NCBI GenBank assembly: GCA_963668325.1
Contig: OY764222.1
Coordinates: 2,418,001-2,482,000, forward strand
Reading direction: 5' to 3'
DNA: 64,000 nucleotides
Origin: MPNP01 sp963668325
GTDB lineage: Bacteria > Pseudomonadota > Alphaproteobacteria > Rhodobacterales > Rhodobacteraceae
The notes beneath the pieces are model-generated. The model did no database searches. It was not told where the DNA came from and saw only the letters and a program-made list of their open reading frames with translations. The number at the start of each line of letters is the position of its first letter. Position 1 is the first letter of the stretch. This document shows positions 16,913 to 27,097 of this stretch, one piece after another. The translations under genes and the position numbers were made by a program.

Positions 16913-17332
16913 TTACCCTACTATTTCAATTTCGCTGAAAAAGAAGGAAATTTCAACTTTAGCAGTATCAGGACCATCAGATCCATGGACGGAATTTTCT
17001 GTCAAGGAAACGGCCAGTTCTTTTCTGATTGTCCCAGGTTTGGCATCCGCCGGGTTGGTAGCACCCATGACTTCTCGATTCAAGGCAATTGCATTCTTCC
17101 CTTCAAGTACCTGAACCACGACAGGTCCGGAACACATGAAATCACACAATTCATCGAAAAATGGTCGTTGAGCATGAACCGCATAGAATTGTTCTGCCTG
17201 GGCACGGGATAGATGAATCCTCTTTTGGGCAACCACTCTTAACCCGGCTTCTTCAAGCATGGAAATAATTTTTCCACTGACATTACGCCTTGTGGCATCG
17301 GGTTTGATTATCGATAGTGTTCTTTCTACCAC
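16913..17332 (-). CDS. ndk: Nucleoside diphosphate kinase
   Basis: A 139-residue enzyme equilibrating NTP and NDP pools by a ping-pong mechanism. The phospho-accepting His116 lies in the signature N-S-V-H-G-S-D, and the N-terminus MVERTLSIIKPDA is typical. It follows holC and pepA on the same strand, a gene order frequent in Alphaproteobacteria. Confidence 0.96.
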   Translation of the reverse strand: MVERTLSIIKPDATRRNVSGKIISMLEEAGLRVVAQKRIHLSRAQAEQFYAVHAQRPFFDELCDFMCSGPVVVQVLEGKNAIALNREVMGATNPADAKPGTIRKELAVSLTENSVHGSDGPDTAKVEISFFFSEIEIVG

Positions 17333-17450
17333 CTTATGTCCCTTCTCTTCTAACTAGCTTTTTTCAAGTTGATCCCGAACACGATTACTATTCGGTGATT
17401 GAAGGGAAATAGGTTTCGTAAATTAAATTTCTACACCAAAGCAAAGATAT

Positions 17451-17939
17451 TCAACTGGACTCAATTTCTCTTGCTTGGTTTTGGTTCGCCTCGGCTTGAA
17501 GACTCCACCTACTATTATTTTGGCGAAACAATTTCATGTGACACCCTAGTTTAGATAGGGTTTTCCACTTTTGTCTTGAGGCTTCAAGTTCAACTTGGTC
17601 ATTTTGGTTAAATATAACCATAACTCTCTTAAACTTTTTGATATCTGTTTGTTGGACTTCACAATTGCCACTTAGGATCACTACGTGTGGATTATTGGAA
17701 TATACTGTCTTATCTGAAATCAAAACAGGCTGGAACTCGTCATATTCAGTACCGGCCTTTCCAATCCCAACAAATCGATTTTCAGGTTGGACCCATAACT
17801 GATCATGGAGGAAATTAACTTCATCCTGGTCTGAACATAGCACAAGAACATTCCACTCCTGACTACGTGACCTTTCTAGAAGGGTAAACAAAAGGTTTTT
17901 GGGAGGACCATCAGATTGATAAAAAAATATTTCAACCAT
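17451..17939 (-). CDS. holC: DNA polymerase III chi subunit
   Basis: A 162-residue HolC-family protein, the clamp-loader accessory that contacts SSB. It opens with MVEIFFYQSDG and keeps the family pattern LLERSRSQEWNVLVLCSDQDEVNFLHDQLW, then HVVILSG and a final KLGCHMKLFRQN. The ATG at 17939 was preferred over the upstream TTG (17960) because it begins the conserved region, has GAG upstream, and leaves a 4-bp gap to the pepA stop. Placement after pepA is the common arrangement. Confidence 0.88.
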   Translation of the reverse strand: MVEIFFYQSDGPPKNLLFTLLERSRSQEWNVLVLCSDQDEVNFLHDQLWVQPENRFVGIGKAGTEYDEFQPVLISDKTVYSNNPHVVILSGNCEVQQTDIKKFKRVMVIFNQNDQVELEASRQKWKTLSKLGCHMKLFRQNNSRWSLQAEANQNQAREIESS

Positions 17940-17943
17940 TTGC

Positions 17944-19416
17944 TCAAAAGGATTTATCAATCAAATTAAGAATAGACCTAACTCCCCAACCAGACGGGCC
18001 TTTTGGGGCAAATACCCCCTCTTTTGCCGGAAATGCAACACCTGCAATATCCAAATGAATCCATGGTGTATCTTTTTTGACAAATCGTTGAAGGAACTGT
18101 GCAGCAGTAATTGCGCCTGCATACGGACCACCAATGTTCTTCATGTCTGCCAATCGTGAATCCAGTTGTTTGTCATAGGATTCATCCAACGGCTGTCGCC
18201 AAGCTTTTTCATCTTCAAAATCTGCCGACTTTAGAAAGTTACTGCAAAATTTGTCATCGTTTGAAAATAATCCGGCATATTCATGGCCCAAGCTAACGAC
18301 TATAGCACCTGTCAGGGTTGCTAGGTCAATCATCCACGATGGATTAAATTTATTCTGAACATGCCATAGAATGTCTGCAAGGACCAATCGACCCTCTGCG
18401 TCTGTATTTAGTACCTCTACGGTATCACCCTTCATGGATCGGACAATATCTCCAGGCCTTTGGGCAGCACTTCCAGGCATATTTTCTACCAATCCGACAA
18501 TCCCAACGACATTGGCCTTTGATTTTTGCAGTGCCAGGGATTTCATTACTCCTGAAACAACCCCGGCCCCAGCCATATCCATGGTCATTTGCTCCATTCC
18601 CTTGGCCGGCTTGAGAGAAATTCCACCTGTGTCAAAGCAAACCCCCTTCCCAACCACTGCGACGGGGTTGACATCACTCCCACGCCATTCCATAGTTACC
18701 ACCTTAGAAGGGCTGGTTGAGCCTTCTCCAACAGCTAGAAGAGTATTCATACCCAGCTGCTTTAATTCCTCCTCGTCAAGAACCTGTACCTCAACGCCCA
18801 ATTCCTCCAAGTTGCAAAGCCGTTCGGCAAAACTGTCGGTAGTTAATGAATTGGCTGGTTCATTCACCAAATTTCTGGTGAAAAAGGTTCCTTTTACAGC
18901 ACCCAATAGTGGTTCAAATTTCTTTCCGGTAAGGTCAGGTTTTTTACACAAAATTGTGCAAGAATTTACTTTGTCCTTTTCATCAGTTTTTTTGGTTTTG
19001 AACTTTTCAAATCTGTAGGCCTTAAGTGCGAGACCTTCTGCAAAATATTCGGGTTTGGGGCGGTCACACACAATCATGGTATTGTTGTTAAGGGCTATCT
19101 TTCCTAATTTGGCCCCAGCTTTTCTCATGATCTTTTCGTCGGCCTTAAGCGGAACTTTTTGAATGACCAGTTTTTTAGCCTTATAATCAGTAGGAAAGTC
19201 TATGGTTATAAAATCGTTTTCAGATAATTTTTGGAAAGAATCTGATTGGAGATATCTTTTATGGTCGGTATTTTGTGGGAAATCTGAATTTTTGAACAAT
19301 TCCCAGATTTCTCCTTCGGGAGTAGTTAGAATAACAACAACATCTTCATATGAGAACACCTGTTTTAGGGTCTTTCGATCTAATCCAGAAAAATCAATAG
19401 GAATTGGGTTTTCCAT
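17944..19416 (-). CDS. pepA: Leucyl aminopeptidase (M17)
   Basis: A 490-residue cytosolic aminopeptidase with two metal ions. The M17 signature N-T-D-A-E-G-R-L-V-L-A-D is present around residue 340, with VGKGVCFDTGGISLKP carrying earlier metal ligands and GAMRD-type DMAGAG before it. The ATG at 19416 follows GAGG at good distance; a GTG two codons earlier is possible. It is divergent from lptF, as in many Alphaproteobacteria, with about 107 bp between them. Confidence 0.95.
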   Translation of the reverse strand: MENPIPIDFSGLDRKTLKQVFSYEDVVVILTTPEGEIWELFKNSDFPQNTDHKRYLQSDSFQKLSENDFITIDFPTDYKAKKLVIQKVPLKADEKIMRKAGAKLGKIALNNNTMIVCDRPKPEYFAEGLALKAYRFEKFKTKKTDEKDKVNSCTILCKKPDLTGKKFEPLLGAVKGTFFTRNLVNEPANSLTTDSFAERLCNLEELGVEVQVLDEEELKQLGMNTLLAVGEGSTSPSKVVTMEWRGSDVNPVAVVGKGVCFDTGGISLKPAKGMEQMTMDMAGAGVVSGVMKSLALQKSKANVVGIVGLVENMPGSAAQRPGDIVRSMKGDTVEVLNTDAEGRLVLADILWHVQNKFNPSWMIDLATLTGAIVVSLGHEYAGLFSNDDKFCSNFLKSADFEDEKAWRQPLDESYDKQLDSRLADMKNIGGPYAGAITAAQFLQRFVKKDTPWIHLDIAGVAFPAKEGVFAPKGPSGWGVRSILNLIDKSF

Positions 19417-19523
19417 TCGCACCTCAAGAAATTTGCCAGTTTTGGTTTTAGATGGTTCCGTGTTAGCTTTTTCACAGGACCATAAACTTAATTATCCGAT
19501 CTAAATTAAAGTAAAAAAATTTA

Positions 19524-20636
19524 ATGCCAATAACTTTATTTCGATATACCTTCATTCGGCTTTGTGTCGGTTTCCTTTTTTTTACATTTATATTCGCTGG
19601 CTTGAATTGGGTAAACCTGCTTGTTCGTAGTATCGATTTGCTCCTAGCCGAACTCCAGTATCCAAGCTATCTCCTGCAACATTTAAGTCTGGTATTCGTT
19701 GTTGCCCTAGATAGGGTAATCCCCATCTCTGCTTATCTAGCGACTGTATATGTTGTAATCAAAATGCGGAACAGTCATGAACTGACCATTCAACAAACGA
19801 TGGGGCTTGGAAAATTCGGCCTTTCGTTTCCTTTTATTGCCTTTGCCTTCACAGTTGGGCTGATTGAAGTAGCTTTGAAATTTGAATTTCGTCCACAAAG
19901 CGATAACAAAATAATTGAAGTAGTATCAGAGCTAGAATGGGCTTTGGACAAATACAGAATCAAACCTGGCAGATTTCTGGATTTCGAGGATGGTAGAACA
20001 ATCATAACAGAGGAGGTAAGCGATGAAGGAGAATTGAATGATTTGGTTATGCACTTCGATTCTCAAGGCGATGATAATTCCAGGTTATGGGTCTCCGCCA
20101 AAACGGGTGAAATAAATTATTCGCTAGATGAAAAGGAATTCATTCTCTCGGATGGACAAATATTGTCACAAATTCAGGAGAAGCAAGAACCAGAAACCAT
20201 GATCGTGATCAAATTCCTGGAAACCTTAACTTTTTCGGAAGAGCGGATGACAAAACCCTTTTCTGAAAATGTAAGGACCGCAGACATTGTTGAACAAATT
20301 TTAAATGATGAGGATTTGAGTCCCTGGTTGAAAAGAGAAATTCATGAAAGATTGAATAAGATTTTCTTTTCACTTTTTGTTGTATTGTGTGGGGGAATAG
20401 TCCTGATCATCGGTTACAAAAACACGTGGAACGGTTTTGTAACATTGATAATTTCTACTTCACTGGTTATGGGAAGTTATGTTCTGGGAAACCAACTAGA
20501 CACAGCAGAAAATGTAAATCAAATAGTTTCACTATTACAGTACCTGTCAACAATACCTCTGATACTGTTTTTTCTTGGCTGGGCGACGTTCGACAGATTG
20601 ACACATTCCCAGCAATCAAATGAAGAATTCCCCTAG
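19524..20636 (+). CDS. lptF: LPS export ABC transporter permease LptF
   Basis: A 370-residue inner-membrane permease of the LptB2FG complex that extracts LPS and pushes it onto the LptC-A-D bridge. It has three N-terminal membrane helices (starting F-I-R-L-C-V-G-F-L-F-F), a periplasmic beta-jellyroll region (about residues 125-255) and three C-terminal helices beginning near L-N-K-I-F-F-S-L-F-V-V. The length is normal. lptG lies 511 bp downstream rather than directly adjacent, which is unusual. lptB, lptA and lptC are not in the window. Confidence 0.92.
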   Translation: MPITLFRYTFIRLCVGFLFFTFIFAGLNWVNLLVRSIDLLLAELQYPSYLLQHLSLVFVVALDRVIPISAYLATVYVVIKMRNSHELTIQQTMGLGKFGLSFPFIAFAFTVGLIEVALKFEFRPQSDNKIIEVVSELEWALDKYRIKPGRFLDFEDGRTIITEEVSDEGELNDLVMHFDSQGDDNSRLWVSAKTGEINYSLDEKEFILSDGQILSQIQEKQEPETMIVIKFLETLTFSEERMTKPFSENVRTADIVEQILNDEDLSPWLKREIHERLNKIFFSLFVVLCGGIVLIIGYKNTWNGFVTLIISTSLVMGSYVLGNQLDTAENVNQIVSLLQYLSTIPLILFFLGWATFDRLTHSQQSNEEFP

Positions 20637-21147
20637 CTCCACCCTTTGCTTGTTGTAGTCCCCTGTATCAGATACGTCACTTCAAATTCTATTTCCGAAG
20701 ATAGTCAACCTTGGTTTGAAACAAGAATTAAGGGACGGTAATGTATAACCACTCGGTTTGACTTGAGCGAATCCAGTAGACCAAAAAACTTGGTGAATGA
20801 CAATCCGAAGCACTCCTGTCTAGAAACATGTTACCAATATTGGTACCATCTCACCTGATACATTTTTAAGCGATCCTCAAACCGTAAATGCCGAATTCTT
20901 AACATAATTGTGTGATAGGAATGGAAATTATCCTGTGAATAATTTTAGCTGAATGTCATGAAATTGGGGGCCTTATTTCAAATCGTTCAATAGGTTCTGG
21001 TAAAAGAAATAAATCTAGAAGCATGATCAATTTCTACCTAAATTTTGTAGACCAATAAAATTAAGTTGGCATAGGATCAACATTTGTTTGAATAATGGTC
21101 CTACGTGCTGTAAATTTACCTTGACCGGGAACCAGGATTAATAATTT
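20637..21147. other. Long gap between lptF and lptG
   Basis: 511 bp without a supportable gene on either strand. It contains a perfect 14-bp palindrome TACCAATATTGGTA (20832-20845), a possible regulator site. I see no decayed lpt sequence. The usual lptF-lptG overlap is absent, so lptG may have its own promoter here. Confidence 0.5.
20832..20845. promoter_or_regulatory. Perfect 14-bp palindrome in the lptF-lptG gap
   Basis: TACCAATATTGGTA is self-complementary over all 14 bases, with no spacer. It is a dimeric-operator-like element about 300 bp upstream of lptG; the binding protein is unknown. Confidence 0.35.
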
Positions 21148-22485
21148 GTGACCATACATTGGTATATCACCAAGAAGTTTATTAGATCTCTTCTGATTGT
21201 TCTAATTGCCTTTTTTTGCTTGGGCTATATTCAAGAATTGGCCACTGGTACGGGTGCCACCGTTGAAGGAGAGGGTTCTTTTTCCGTAGAGCAATTACTC
21301 CTTAGTCTTTTATTTGTTCCTCAATTTATTTTTGAAAACCTGCCGATGGTTTTCCTTTTGGCCTCAATTCACTTTTGCCTTTTCTTTCTCAGGAGCAAGG
21401 AATATTTGGCAATTAAATCGTTCGGTACAAAGGGCCAATACGTCACTCTCCTGGTTATGGTGATTTCATTCATATTGGGGATATTTTGTCTTGCTTTGGT
21501 TAATCCACTTGTTTCCTGGACAAATATTCAATCCCAACTATTACTGGCTGGAAACTCCTCAGATTCCAAAATTGAGATTAATCAGGAAAGGTTTTGGTTT
21601 CAGGTCCAAATGCAGGAGAAGGAAGCCATCATACGGGCTGCAAGATTGGATGTTGAAGACAAAAGTCAGATCCATTTGGAGGATGTTGAAATATTCCTCA
21701 AGGACGCAGAAGGTTCACCTTTGGAAAATTACTGCAAGGCCTCTGAAATTTATGTGAAAGATCAATATCTTGAAATATCACCTGAATCCCGCTGTGACCT
21801 TGCCTCCGAAATTACCAGAAGTACTGATATTGGACACAACACCTTAAGAGTACTTATAAAAACTGATATTGCACCTGAGGATTTTGTCGCCTTGATTCCG
21901 CTAGAACATACAACCGTATGGTCAAGTAACAAAATCTCAACAACTCTGGAGAAATTAGGACTCATAGCCAGTGCCCATGAACAAAAAGTTTACTTTTTCT
22001 CTTTGATTTCTCTTCCTTTTCTACTTTCTTTTATGGTCGGGCTTGGGGTAGGAATATTGCCTTTTTTTGAACAATCTGGGCTTTATAAAGGATCCTTCCT
22101 GATTTTCGTGTATGGCCTTGGAATTTTCTTCTTGGATAAGGTCTTTTATACCTTTGTGCTCAATCAAGATTTTCCTTACTTGATTGCATCCTTGTTTTTT
22201 CCATTTCCAGTTTTGATAGCAATTAGTATTTTTGTAGGGATTGCACCCTTATCAAAATTTCAGATACCTAAATTTGAAAAGGGGTTTATTCCTTTTGCGT
22301 TTGGATTGATGGCACTATTTATTTTGAATTTAATTGTTAATTTTTTTATATTTCCTCAAATGTTGATATCAGAATTCGCTGCCCTGAATTTCGCACTGTT
22401 CTCGTCTCTTCTGCTTTTTATTTTGATGCCATATATAGAAAAGCAAGGGAAATCTATTCTAAATATAAAGCTTTATCCTTTGTAA
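21148..22485 (+). CDS. lptG: LPS export ABC transporter permease LptG with C-terminal extension
   Basis: A 445-residue LptF/G-family permease starting at GTG. The N-terminus M-T-I-H-W-Y-I-T-K-K-F-I-R-S-L-L is typical of LptG. Three helices, a periplasmic jellyroll domain (about residues 125-265) and the second helix bundle (from about 280) follow. The usual family ends near 360 residues; here about 80 more residues continue with at least two further hydrophobic segments (FIPFAFGLMALFILNLIVNFF and FALFSSLLLFILMPY). The extension is in frame and has the same base composition as the rest. It precedes lptD by a short gap. Confidence 0.87.
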   Translation: MTIHWYITKKFIRSLLIVLIAFFCLGYIQELATGTGATVEGEGSFSVEQLLLSLLFVPQFIFENLPMVFLLASIHFCLFFLRSKEYLAIKSFGTKGQYVTLLVMVISFILGIFCLALVNPLVSWTNIQSQLLLAGNSSDSKIEINQERFWFQVQMQEKEAIIRAARLDVEDKSQIHLEDVEIFLKDAEGSPLENYCKASEIYVKDQYLEISPESRCDLASEITRSTDIGHNTLRVLIKTDIAPEDFVALIPLEHTTVWSSNKISTTLEKLGLIASAHEQKVYFFSLISLPFLLSFMVGLGVGILPFFEQSGLYKGSFLIFVYGLGIFFLDKVFYTFVLNQDFPYLIASLFFPFPVLIAISIFVGIAPLSKFQIPKFEKGFIPFAFGLMALFILNLIVNFFIFPQMLISEFAALNFALFSSLLLFILMPYIEKQGKSILNIKLYPL

Positions 22486-22620
22486 ATCTTAACTTGGTTC
22501 TTGTTTGCAGGAAAAACTAATAATCAATACCTTCGGAAACTAGATACTCGAACAAACAAATGCATATTGTTAACCCAATCCCTATACAGGCAATTGACTG
22601 CATTTGATAAAAGACAAACT

Positions 22621-24870
22621 GTGAATATTAGTTCTTTTCTGAAATTTGTTCGAATATGGGCACTTATTTTCTTTGGGACCACCTGCCTGGGCTTAGCTCA
22701 GGAAGACCCTAAAGTAACTTTGGTAGCAAATGAAATTTTTTTTACTGAGGGCGGTAAGGTTTCAACAGCAGGTAACGTAAAAATTACATACGGGAATACC
22801 CTTGTTCAAGCTTCTCGAGTGGAATTTGATGATAATAATTACACTTTTCACGGCCCCATATACATTTCAGATCCTTCAGGTACCCGGGCTGTGGCTGAGT
22901 TTACATCTCTGTCACAGGAGGAACAGACTGGTGTAATTGAAGGGCTTAGAATTCTATACCGAAACAGGTTACAGATAACATCAGGAACAGTGAAAAGAGA
23001 GGACGGAAGTTTAGTATTATTCAACAATTTGATTACGACTTGCTCGGTCTGTACGGCTGGTGAAACTCCTCTTTGGTATTTTCAAGCTGATTCCATAACC
23101 GTAAAGGAGGGCGAAAGCAGGATTTACCTCAAGAATGTCAGATTCAAGATTTGGGATGTACCAGTATTATATTTCCCCTGGTTTTCAATCGGCAGTCCTG
23201 TTGCGGGACGGCAAAGTGGATTTCTAATTCCAGAAGTCAAATATAAAAGCGGTACGGGTATTGAGACAAAAATTCCATATTACCTTGTATTGAACGATCA
23301 GACGGATCTAACCTTATCTTTTGGTCGAACCCCAGCCAAGAAACCAGGCTATAATCTGGAATTTAGAAATAATTCGAAATCCGGCTGGATATTTTTTGAA
23401 GCTGCTTATCCATTCCGGGAAGAAAACCTGGGGCTTTTCAAAAAGGATTTAGTCCTTAAGGGAGTTCAAAGACCAGATGAAACTTCCCAGATCAGTTTCC
23501 TGGTGACTGATACCAGTTCAGATAACACCTCTTATCCCGCCGGAATTTTTCCTGACGGCAACAAATTAACTTTCGTGGAAGCTAAAAAATCCTTTCCAAT
23601 TGGAGAACTAACTTTTAGAACGATTAACGTTAGCCCCATTAAAACTGTCCAACCGGCCAAAGTTGATGAATCAGATGATGAAGAATCAGATAGGAAATTA
23701 AATTTGGCTGATAACTCGTTTGAACGGCTAATCAGTTTAGGATTTAAAACCAATGATTTGATGCCGAATTCCAGACCAAGTCTAACCTTTGATTTAAAAT
23801 TCAACTCTACATCCCAAAATCCAGATAAAGGTCCTGAAGTTGACACGGGAGGTGGTACAATAAGAGTTGATCCGAAATATCATGATTTCAAAAATGCATC
23901 AGTGTTGGGTAGGTATTCTGATACAATTATCTTCAATTCTGGACTGAAAAGCTCGACAACAATCTTCCTGCACGGTGAGGCCTACGATCAAGATATAACT
24001 GATGATTCTCCTGAATTAAAAAAGAGGGTTAATTATGGCCGAACTTTGATTGTCAACAATCTATCCTTTCCGTTAGTACTATCCGGCGTTTCAAATCATC
24101 AGATGCTTACCCCTTTCATACAAACGGTTTATTCCAAGGACAACAATAAAACCTTGCCCTTAAGACCCAGTCCACTTCAGGTCATAGACCGAAGCAAGTT
24201 CCTAGCCAACCACCAGGAAATTGCTGAATCCTGGGTAAGAGATGGTCGAGAAGTAAGTTTGGGGTTGAAGTACTTTACTTCATTTCAGGATAACAAGTTC
24301 GATTTTATTTTTGGCAAAACCATATTGAAGCCTGCTGATAAAGCTGAAAGTAAGCCCGATTATATTCATGGCGGAGATCAGAAATCCCATTATTTTGCGG
24401 AAGGTATTCTTGAATTGGGAGACAATATTGAGATAACTTCCTTATCAGTGGCCGACAATAAATTTAGGATGGTAAGTAATTATTCCCAATTGTCATTGTT
24501 GAAAAATGGTTATGAAGCAGGTATTTCCTACGGATGGATTAAGGGAAATGTGGAAATAAAGGCCGACGATGAGGAAGATAATAAAGTTGTAGAAAGAGTA
24601 ATATCTAAATCGGCAAATTCTTATCTTAACATTCCACTTTCAGACCAATGGACAGGCTTTGGAAATGTTGAATATGACTTCTTGGGACATGCCAAGAGGG
24701 AATTCGAACTAGGGGCAATATATCATCACCAATGTGTTACTTTTGAAATATCAGCCAAACGTACTTTGGAAACAGTTATGGCCAATAAAACAAAACCTGA
24801 TTATTCCATTGGGTTTTCTTTGGTTGGATTTACTTCAGCAAGTACTTTATCTAGAAAAAATTGTAATTAA
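22621..24870 (+). CDS. lptD: LPS-assembly outer-membrane protein LptD
   Basis: About 749 residues. From the GTG at 22621 there is a signal peptide (FVRIWALIFFGTTCLGLAQ), the periplasmic OstA/LptA-like jellyroll (about residues 25-130), a C-S-V-C cysteine pair, and a large C-terminal beta-barrel. The family motif L-Y-F-P-W-F occurs at the jellyroll-barrel junction. The frame is open upstream to 22501 (TTG), but that would put about 40 residues before the signal peptide. surA follows in 12 bp. The protein receives LPS from the Lpt bridge and inserts it in the outer leaflet. Confidence 0.88.
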   Translation: MNISSFLKFVRIWALIFFGTTCLGLAQEDPKVTLVANEIFFTEGGKVSTAGNVKITYGNTLVQASRVEFDDNNYTFHGPIYISDPSGTRAVAEFTSLSQEEQTGVIEGLRILYRNRLQITSGTVKREDGSLVLFNNLITTCSVCTAGETPLWYFQADSITVKEGESRIYLKNVRFKIWDVPVLYFPWFSIGSPVAGRQSGFLIPEVKYKSGTGIETKIPYYLVLNDQTDLTLSFGRTPAKKPGYNLEFRNNSKSGWIFFEAAYPFREENLGLFKKDLVLKGVQRPDETSQISFLVTDTSSDNTSYPAGIFPDGNKLTFVEAKKSFPIGELTFRTINVSPIKTVQPAKVDESDDEESDRKLNLADNSFERLISLGFKTNDLMPNSRPSLTFDLKFNSTSQNPDKGPEVDTGGGTIRVDPKYHDFKNASVLGRYSDTIIFNSGLKSSTTIFLHGEAYDQDITDDSPELKKRVNYGRTLIVNNLSFPLVLSGVSNHQMLTPFIQTVYSKDNNKTLPLRPSPLQVIDRSKFLANHQEIAESWVRDGREVSLGLKYFTSFQDNKFDFIFGKTILKPADKAESKPDYIHGGDQKSHYFAEGILELGDNIEITSLSVADNKFRMVSNYSQLSLLKNGYEAGISYGWIKGNVEIKADDEEDNKVVERVISKSANSYLNIPLSDQWTGFGNVEYDFLGHAKREFELGAIYHHQCVTFEISAKRTLETVMANKTKPDYSIGFSLVGFTSASTLSRKNCN

Positions 24871-24882
24871 ATTCAGGGTATT

Positions 24883-26094
24883 ATGAAACCTAGACTTTTC
24901 ACTTTTGTAATTTTGGCATTTGTCTTTATTGCACACCAAAATATAGCGTTTGGACAAACCAATCTATTTGCTACAGCCTTTACGGTTAATGGAGCGGCCG
25001 TTAGTAATTATGAAATTGATCAAAAGAGTCGTTTTCTGCGTTTTCTTGGGGAAAGCGGCGACATTAAAAGTCTGGCAGAAGAAGAGCTTATCAAGGAAAA
25101 ACTGTACATTCAGGAAACAGACCGGGTTGGTCTCGAACTAACCTCACAGCAAATACTTGCCGCAGCAACAGAATTTGCAGAAAACAGAAATAACTCTCTT
25201 AATAGTTTCTTAAGCCGAATTGGGAGTGCTGGAGTAACCAAAGAATCCTTTTTCGGTTACGTTGAAGCACAATTCGCCTGGGCTGAATTTGCTAGAGAAG
25301 CATTTGGACCAATAATTCGTAACTTGCCTACCCCAGATGTTGATGAAAAGCTGTTGCTTGAATACAGAACCACAAACACAATGGTGAACTTACTTGAAAT
25401 TGTTCTTCGCATTGATGAGAACAATCCTAATCAAGCCCAGCAAATAGCTCAGGAAATATATCGAACCATACGAACCCCTGAAGACTTTTCAATAACAGCA
25501 AGTAATTATTCGGCTTCCACAACAAGGAATGAGGGAGGTGCTGTAGGATGGCTGAACATCGATAATATTAGAGGAACCTTTAGGAATGTCCTAAACAGAA
25601 CATCCACTGGAAATGTATCTGAACCTGTCCAAGTTGATGATTTGTATTATGTATTTTTTGTCTTGGGAAAAAGAACCGAATCCTCAGCAGCTAACTTTGT
25701 TTCAATTGATTATGTCACATTAAGGATTGACACACTTGGTCCAGAGCTAGGTTCAAATATTCAAAATACTATTGTTGATCGTAGTCAAACCTGTGATGAT
25801 TTTTCTGAATACTCACAACAGTTTGGTTCTGATTTGTTTGCCAGACAAACTGTAGACAGGGGTGATTTGGGAGTTTTTGCCGATCCCCTTTCAGATTTGG
25901 ATAACAATGAGGTAACTAGGGTGAATATGGACGATGGATCAGTTTTCCTTGTCATGTTATGTAAAAGAAATCTGGTTGCTGATGATGAAATCCGCCAAAG
26001 GGTACTGAATAACCTTCGGGACAGGAAAATTGACGATATGGCCAGGAACCACTTTGCAAAGCTGAGGGCGTCCGCGATTGTCAGAAGGAAATAA
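24883..26094 (+). CDS. surA: Periplasmic chaperone/peptidyl-prolyl isomerase, SurA-like
   Basis: A 403-residue exported protein: signal peptide (residues 1-24, ending I-A-F-G-Q), a SurA N-domain (about 30-160), and one parvulin-type rotamase region (about 165-260) with F-S-I-T-A-S-N-Y-S and G-G-A-V-G-W-L. The final helix near V-R-R-K closes the chaperone module. It assists folding of outer-membrane proteins such as LptD, its upstream neighbour. pdxA starts inside its 3' end. Confidence 0.88.
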   Translation: MKPRLFTFVILAFVFIAHQNIAFGQTNLFATAFTVNGAAVSNYEIDQKSRFLRFLGESGDIKSLAEEELIKEKLYIQETDRVGLELTSQQILAAATEFAENRNNSLNSFLSRIGSAGVTKESFFGYVEAQFAWAEFAREAFGPIIRNLPTPDVDEKLLLEYRTTNTMVNLLEIVLRIDENNPNQAQQIAQEIYRTIRTPEDFSITASNYSASTTRNEGGAVGWLNIDNIRGTFRNVLNRTSTGNVSEPVQVDDLYYVFFVLGKRTESSAANFVSIDYVTLRIDTLGPELGSNIQNTIVDRSQTCDDFSEYSQQFGSDLFARQTVDRGDLGVFADPLSDLDNNEVTRVNMDDGSVFLVMLCKRNLVADDEIRQRVLNNLRDRKIDDMARNHFAKLRASAIVRRK

Positions 26095-27097
26095 TTCCGT
26101 AATTGCCTTAACTTCCGGTGAACCCTCAGGAATAGGATTAGAGCTTTCGATAAAAGCCTGGCAAAAATTAAAAGGAATACAACCTTTTTTTCTTATTGCC
26201 GACCGAAATCATTTAGCCGCCTTAAATAATCCTTGTCCCGTAATTGAAATTCATTCCCCAAAGGAATGTTGCCAGATTTTTGATCAAGCCCTCCCCTTTC
26301 TCCACTATCAGTTCCCTTCAAGTAATTCTTTAGGCGAATACAATCGGGAAAATGCTTATGGGGTAGTCGGGACAATTGAGACCGCCGTAAAGTTTGCTCT
26401 GGAGGGGAAAGTTTCTGGTATCTGTACAAATCCTATAACCAAAGGGGTATTTCGTCATGCTGGAAAAAAAGAATTTTCAGGCCACACGGAATTCATAGCG
26501 AAATTTTGTGGAATAGATTTTCCGGTGATGATGTTGTCCGGGAATAAGTTAAAAACTGTGCCTGTAACCAGACATATTCCCCTCAGTTCAGTACCTCGGA
26601 GCATTACGAAAGATCATCTAAGGCAAACCATTGAAATTTGTCTCGTGTCCTTACAAAATGATTTTGGCATATCCCAACCACGGATTGCAGTTGCTGGGCT
26701 GAACCCGCATACCGGAGAAGGAGGCCTGCTGGGAAGAGAAGAACTGGAAATCATTGAACCCGTAATCAAGGAATTTCAGCGTAAGGGTAAGAAGGTTCAG
26801 GGGCCCTACTCAGCCGATACCATGTATCACAAGAAGGCAAGAAAAACATATGATCTGGCTGTTTCAATGTTTCATGATCAAGCTTTGATACCTATCAAGA
26901 CCCTGGATTTTTATAAATCTGTCAATGTAACACTGGGATTGCCAATAATAAGAACCTCACCTGATCATGGTACTGCAATTGACATCGCTGGTAAGGATAT
27001 AGCCAAACCAGATAGTTTGATTGAGGCCATTCTACTTGCTGGAAAAATCCATAGATACAGAAAAAAGAATGCCAAGTACTCTCCCCCCACTCCGTGA
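26078..27097 (+). CDS. pdxA: 4-hydroxythreonine-4-phosphate dehydrogenase
   Basis: A 339-residue metal-dependent dehydrogenase of the DXP-dependent B6 route. Motifs: S-G-E-P-S-G-I-G at the N-terminus, G-H-T-E-F with a metal-binding His, A-G-L-N-P-H-T-G-E-G-G in the middle, F-H-D-Q-A-L-I-P with another metal His, and TSPDHGTA-DIAGK at the end. The start is TTG, overlapping surA by 17 bp; no later start fits the conserved beginning. rsmA overlaps its end. With pdxH at 5 kb it supports de novo PLP synthesis. Confidence 0.93.
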   Translation: MSEGNNSVIALTSGEPSGIGLELSIKAWQKLKGIQPFFLIADRNHLAALNNPCPVIEIHSPKECCQIFDQALPFLHYQFPSSNSLGEYNRENAYGVVGTIETAVKFALEGKVSGICTNPITKGVFRHAGKKEFSGHTEFIAKFCGIDFPVMMLSGNKLKTVPVTRHIPLSSVPRSITKDHLRQTIEICLVSLQNDFGISQPRIAVAGLNPHTGEGGLLGREELEIIEPVIKEFQRKGKKVQGPYSADTMYHKKARKTYDLAVSMFHDQALIPIKTLDFYKSVNVTLGLPIIRTSPDHGTAIDIAGKDIAKPDSLIEAILLAGKIHRYRKKNAKYSPPTP

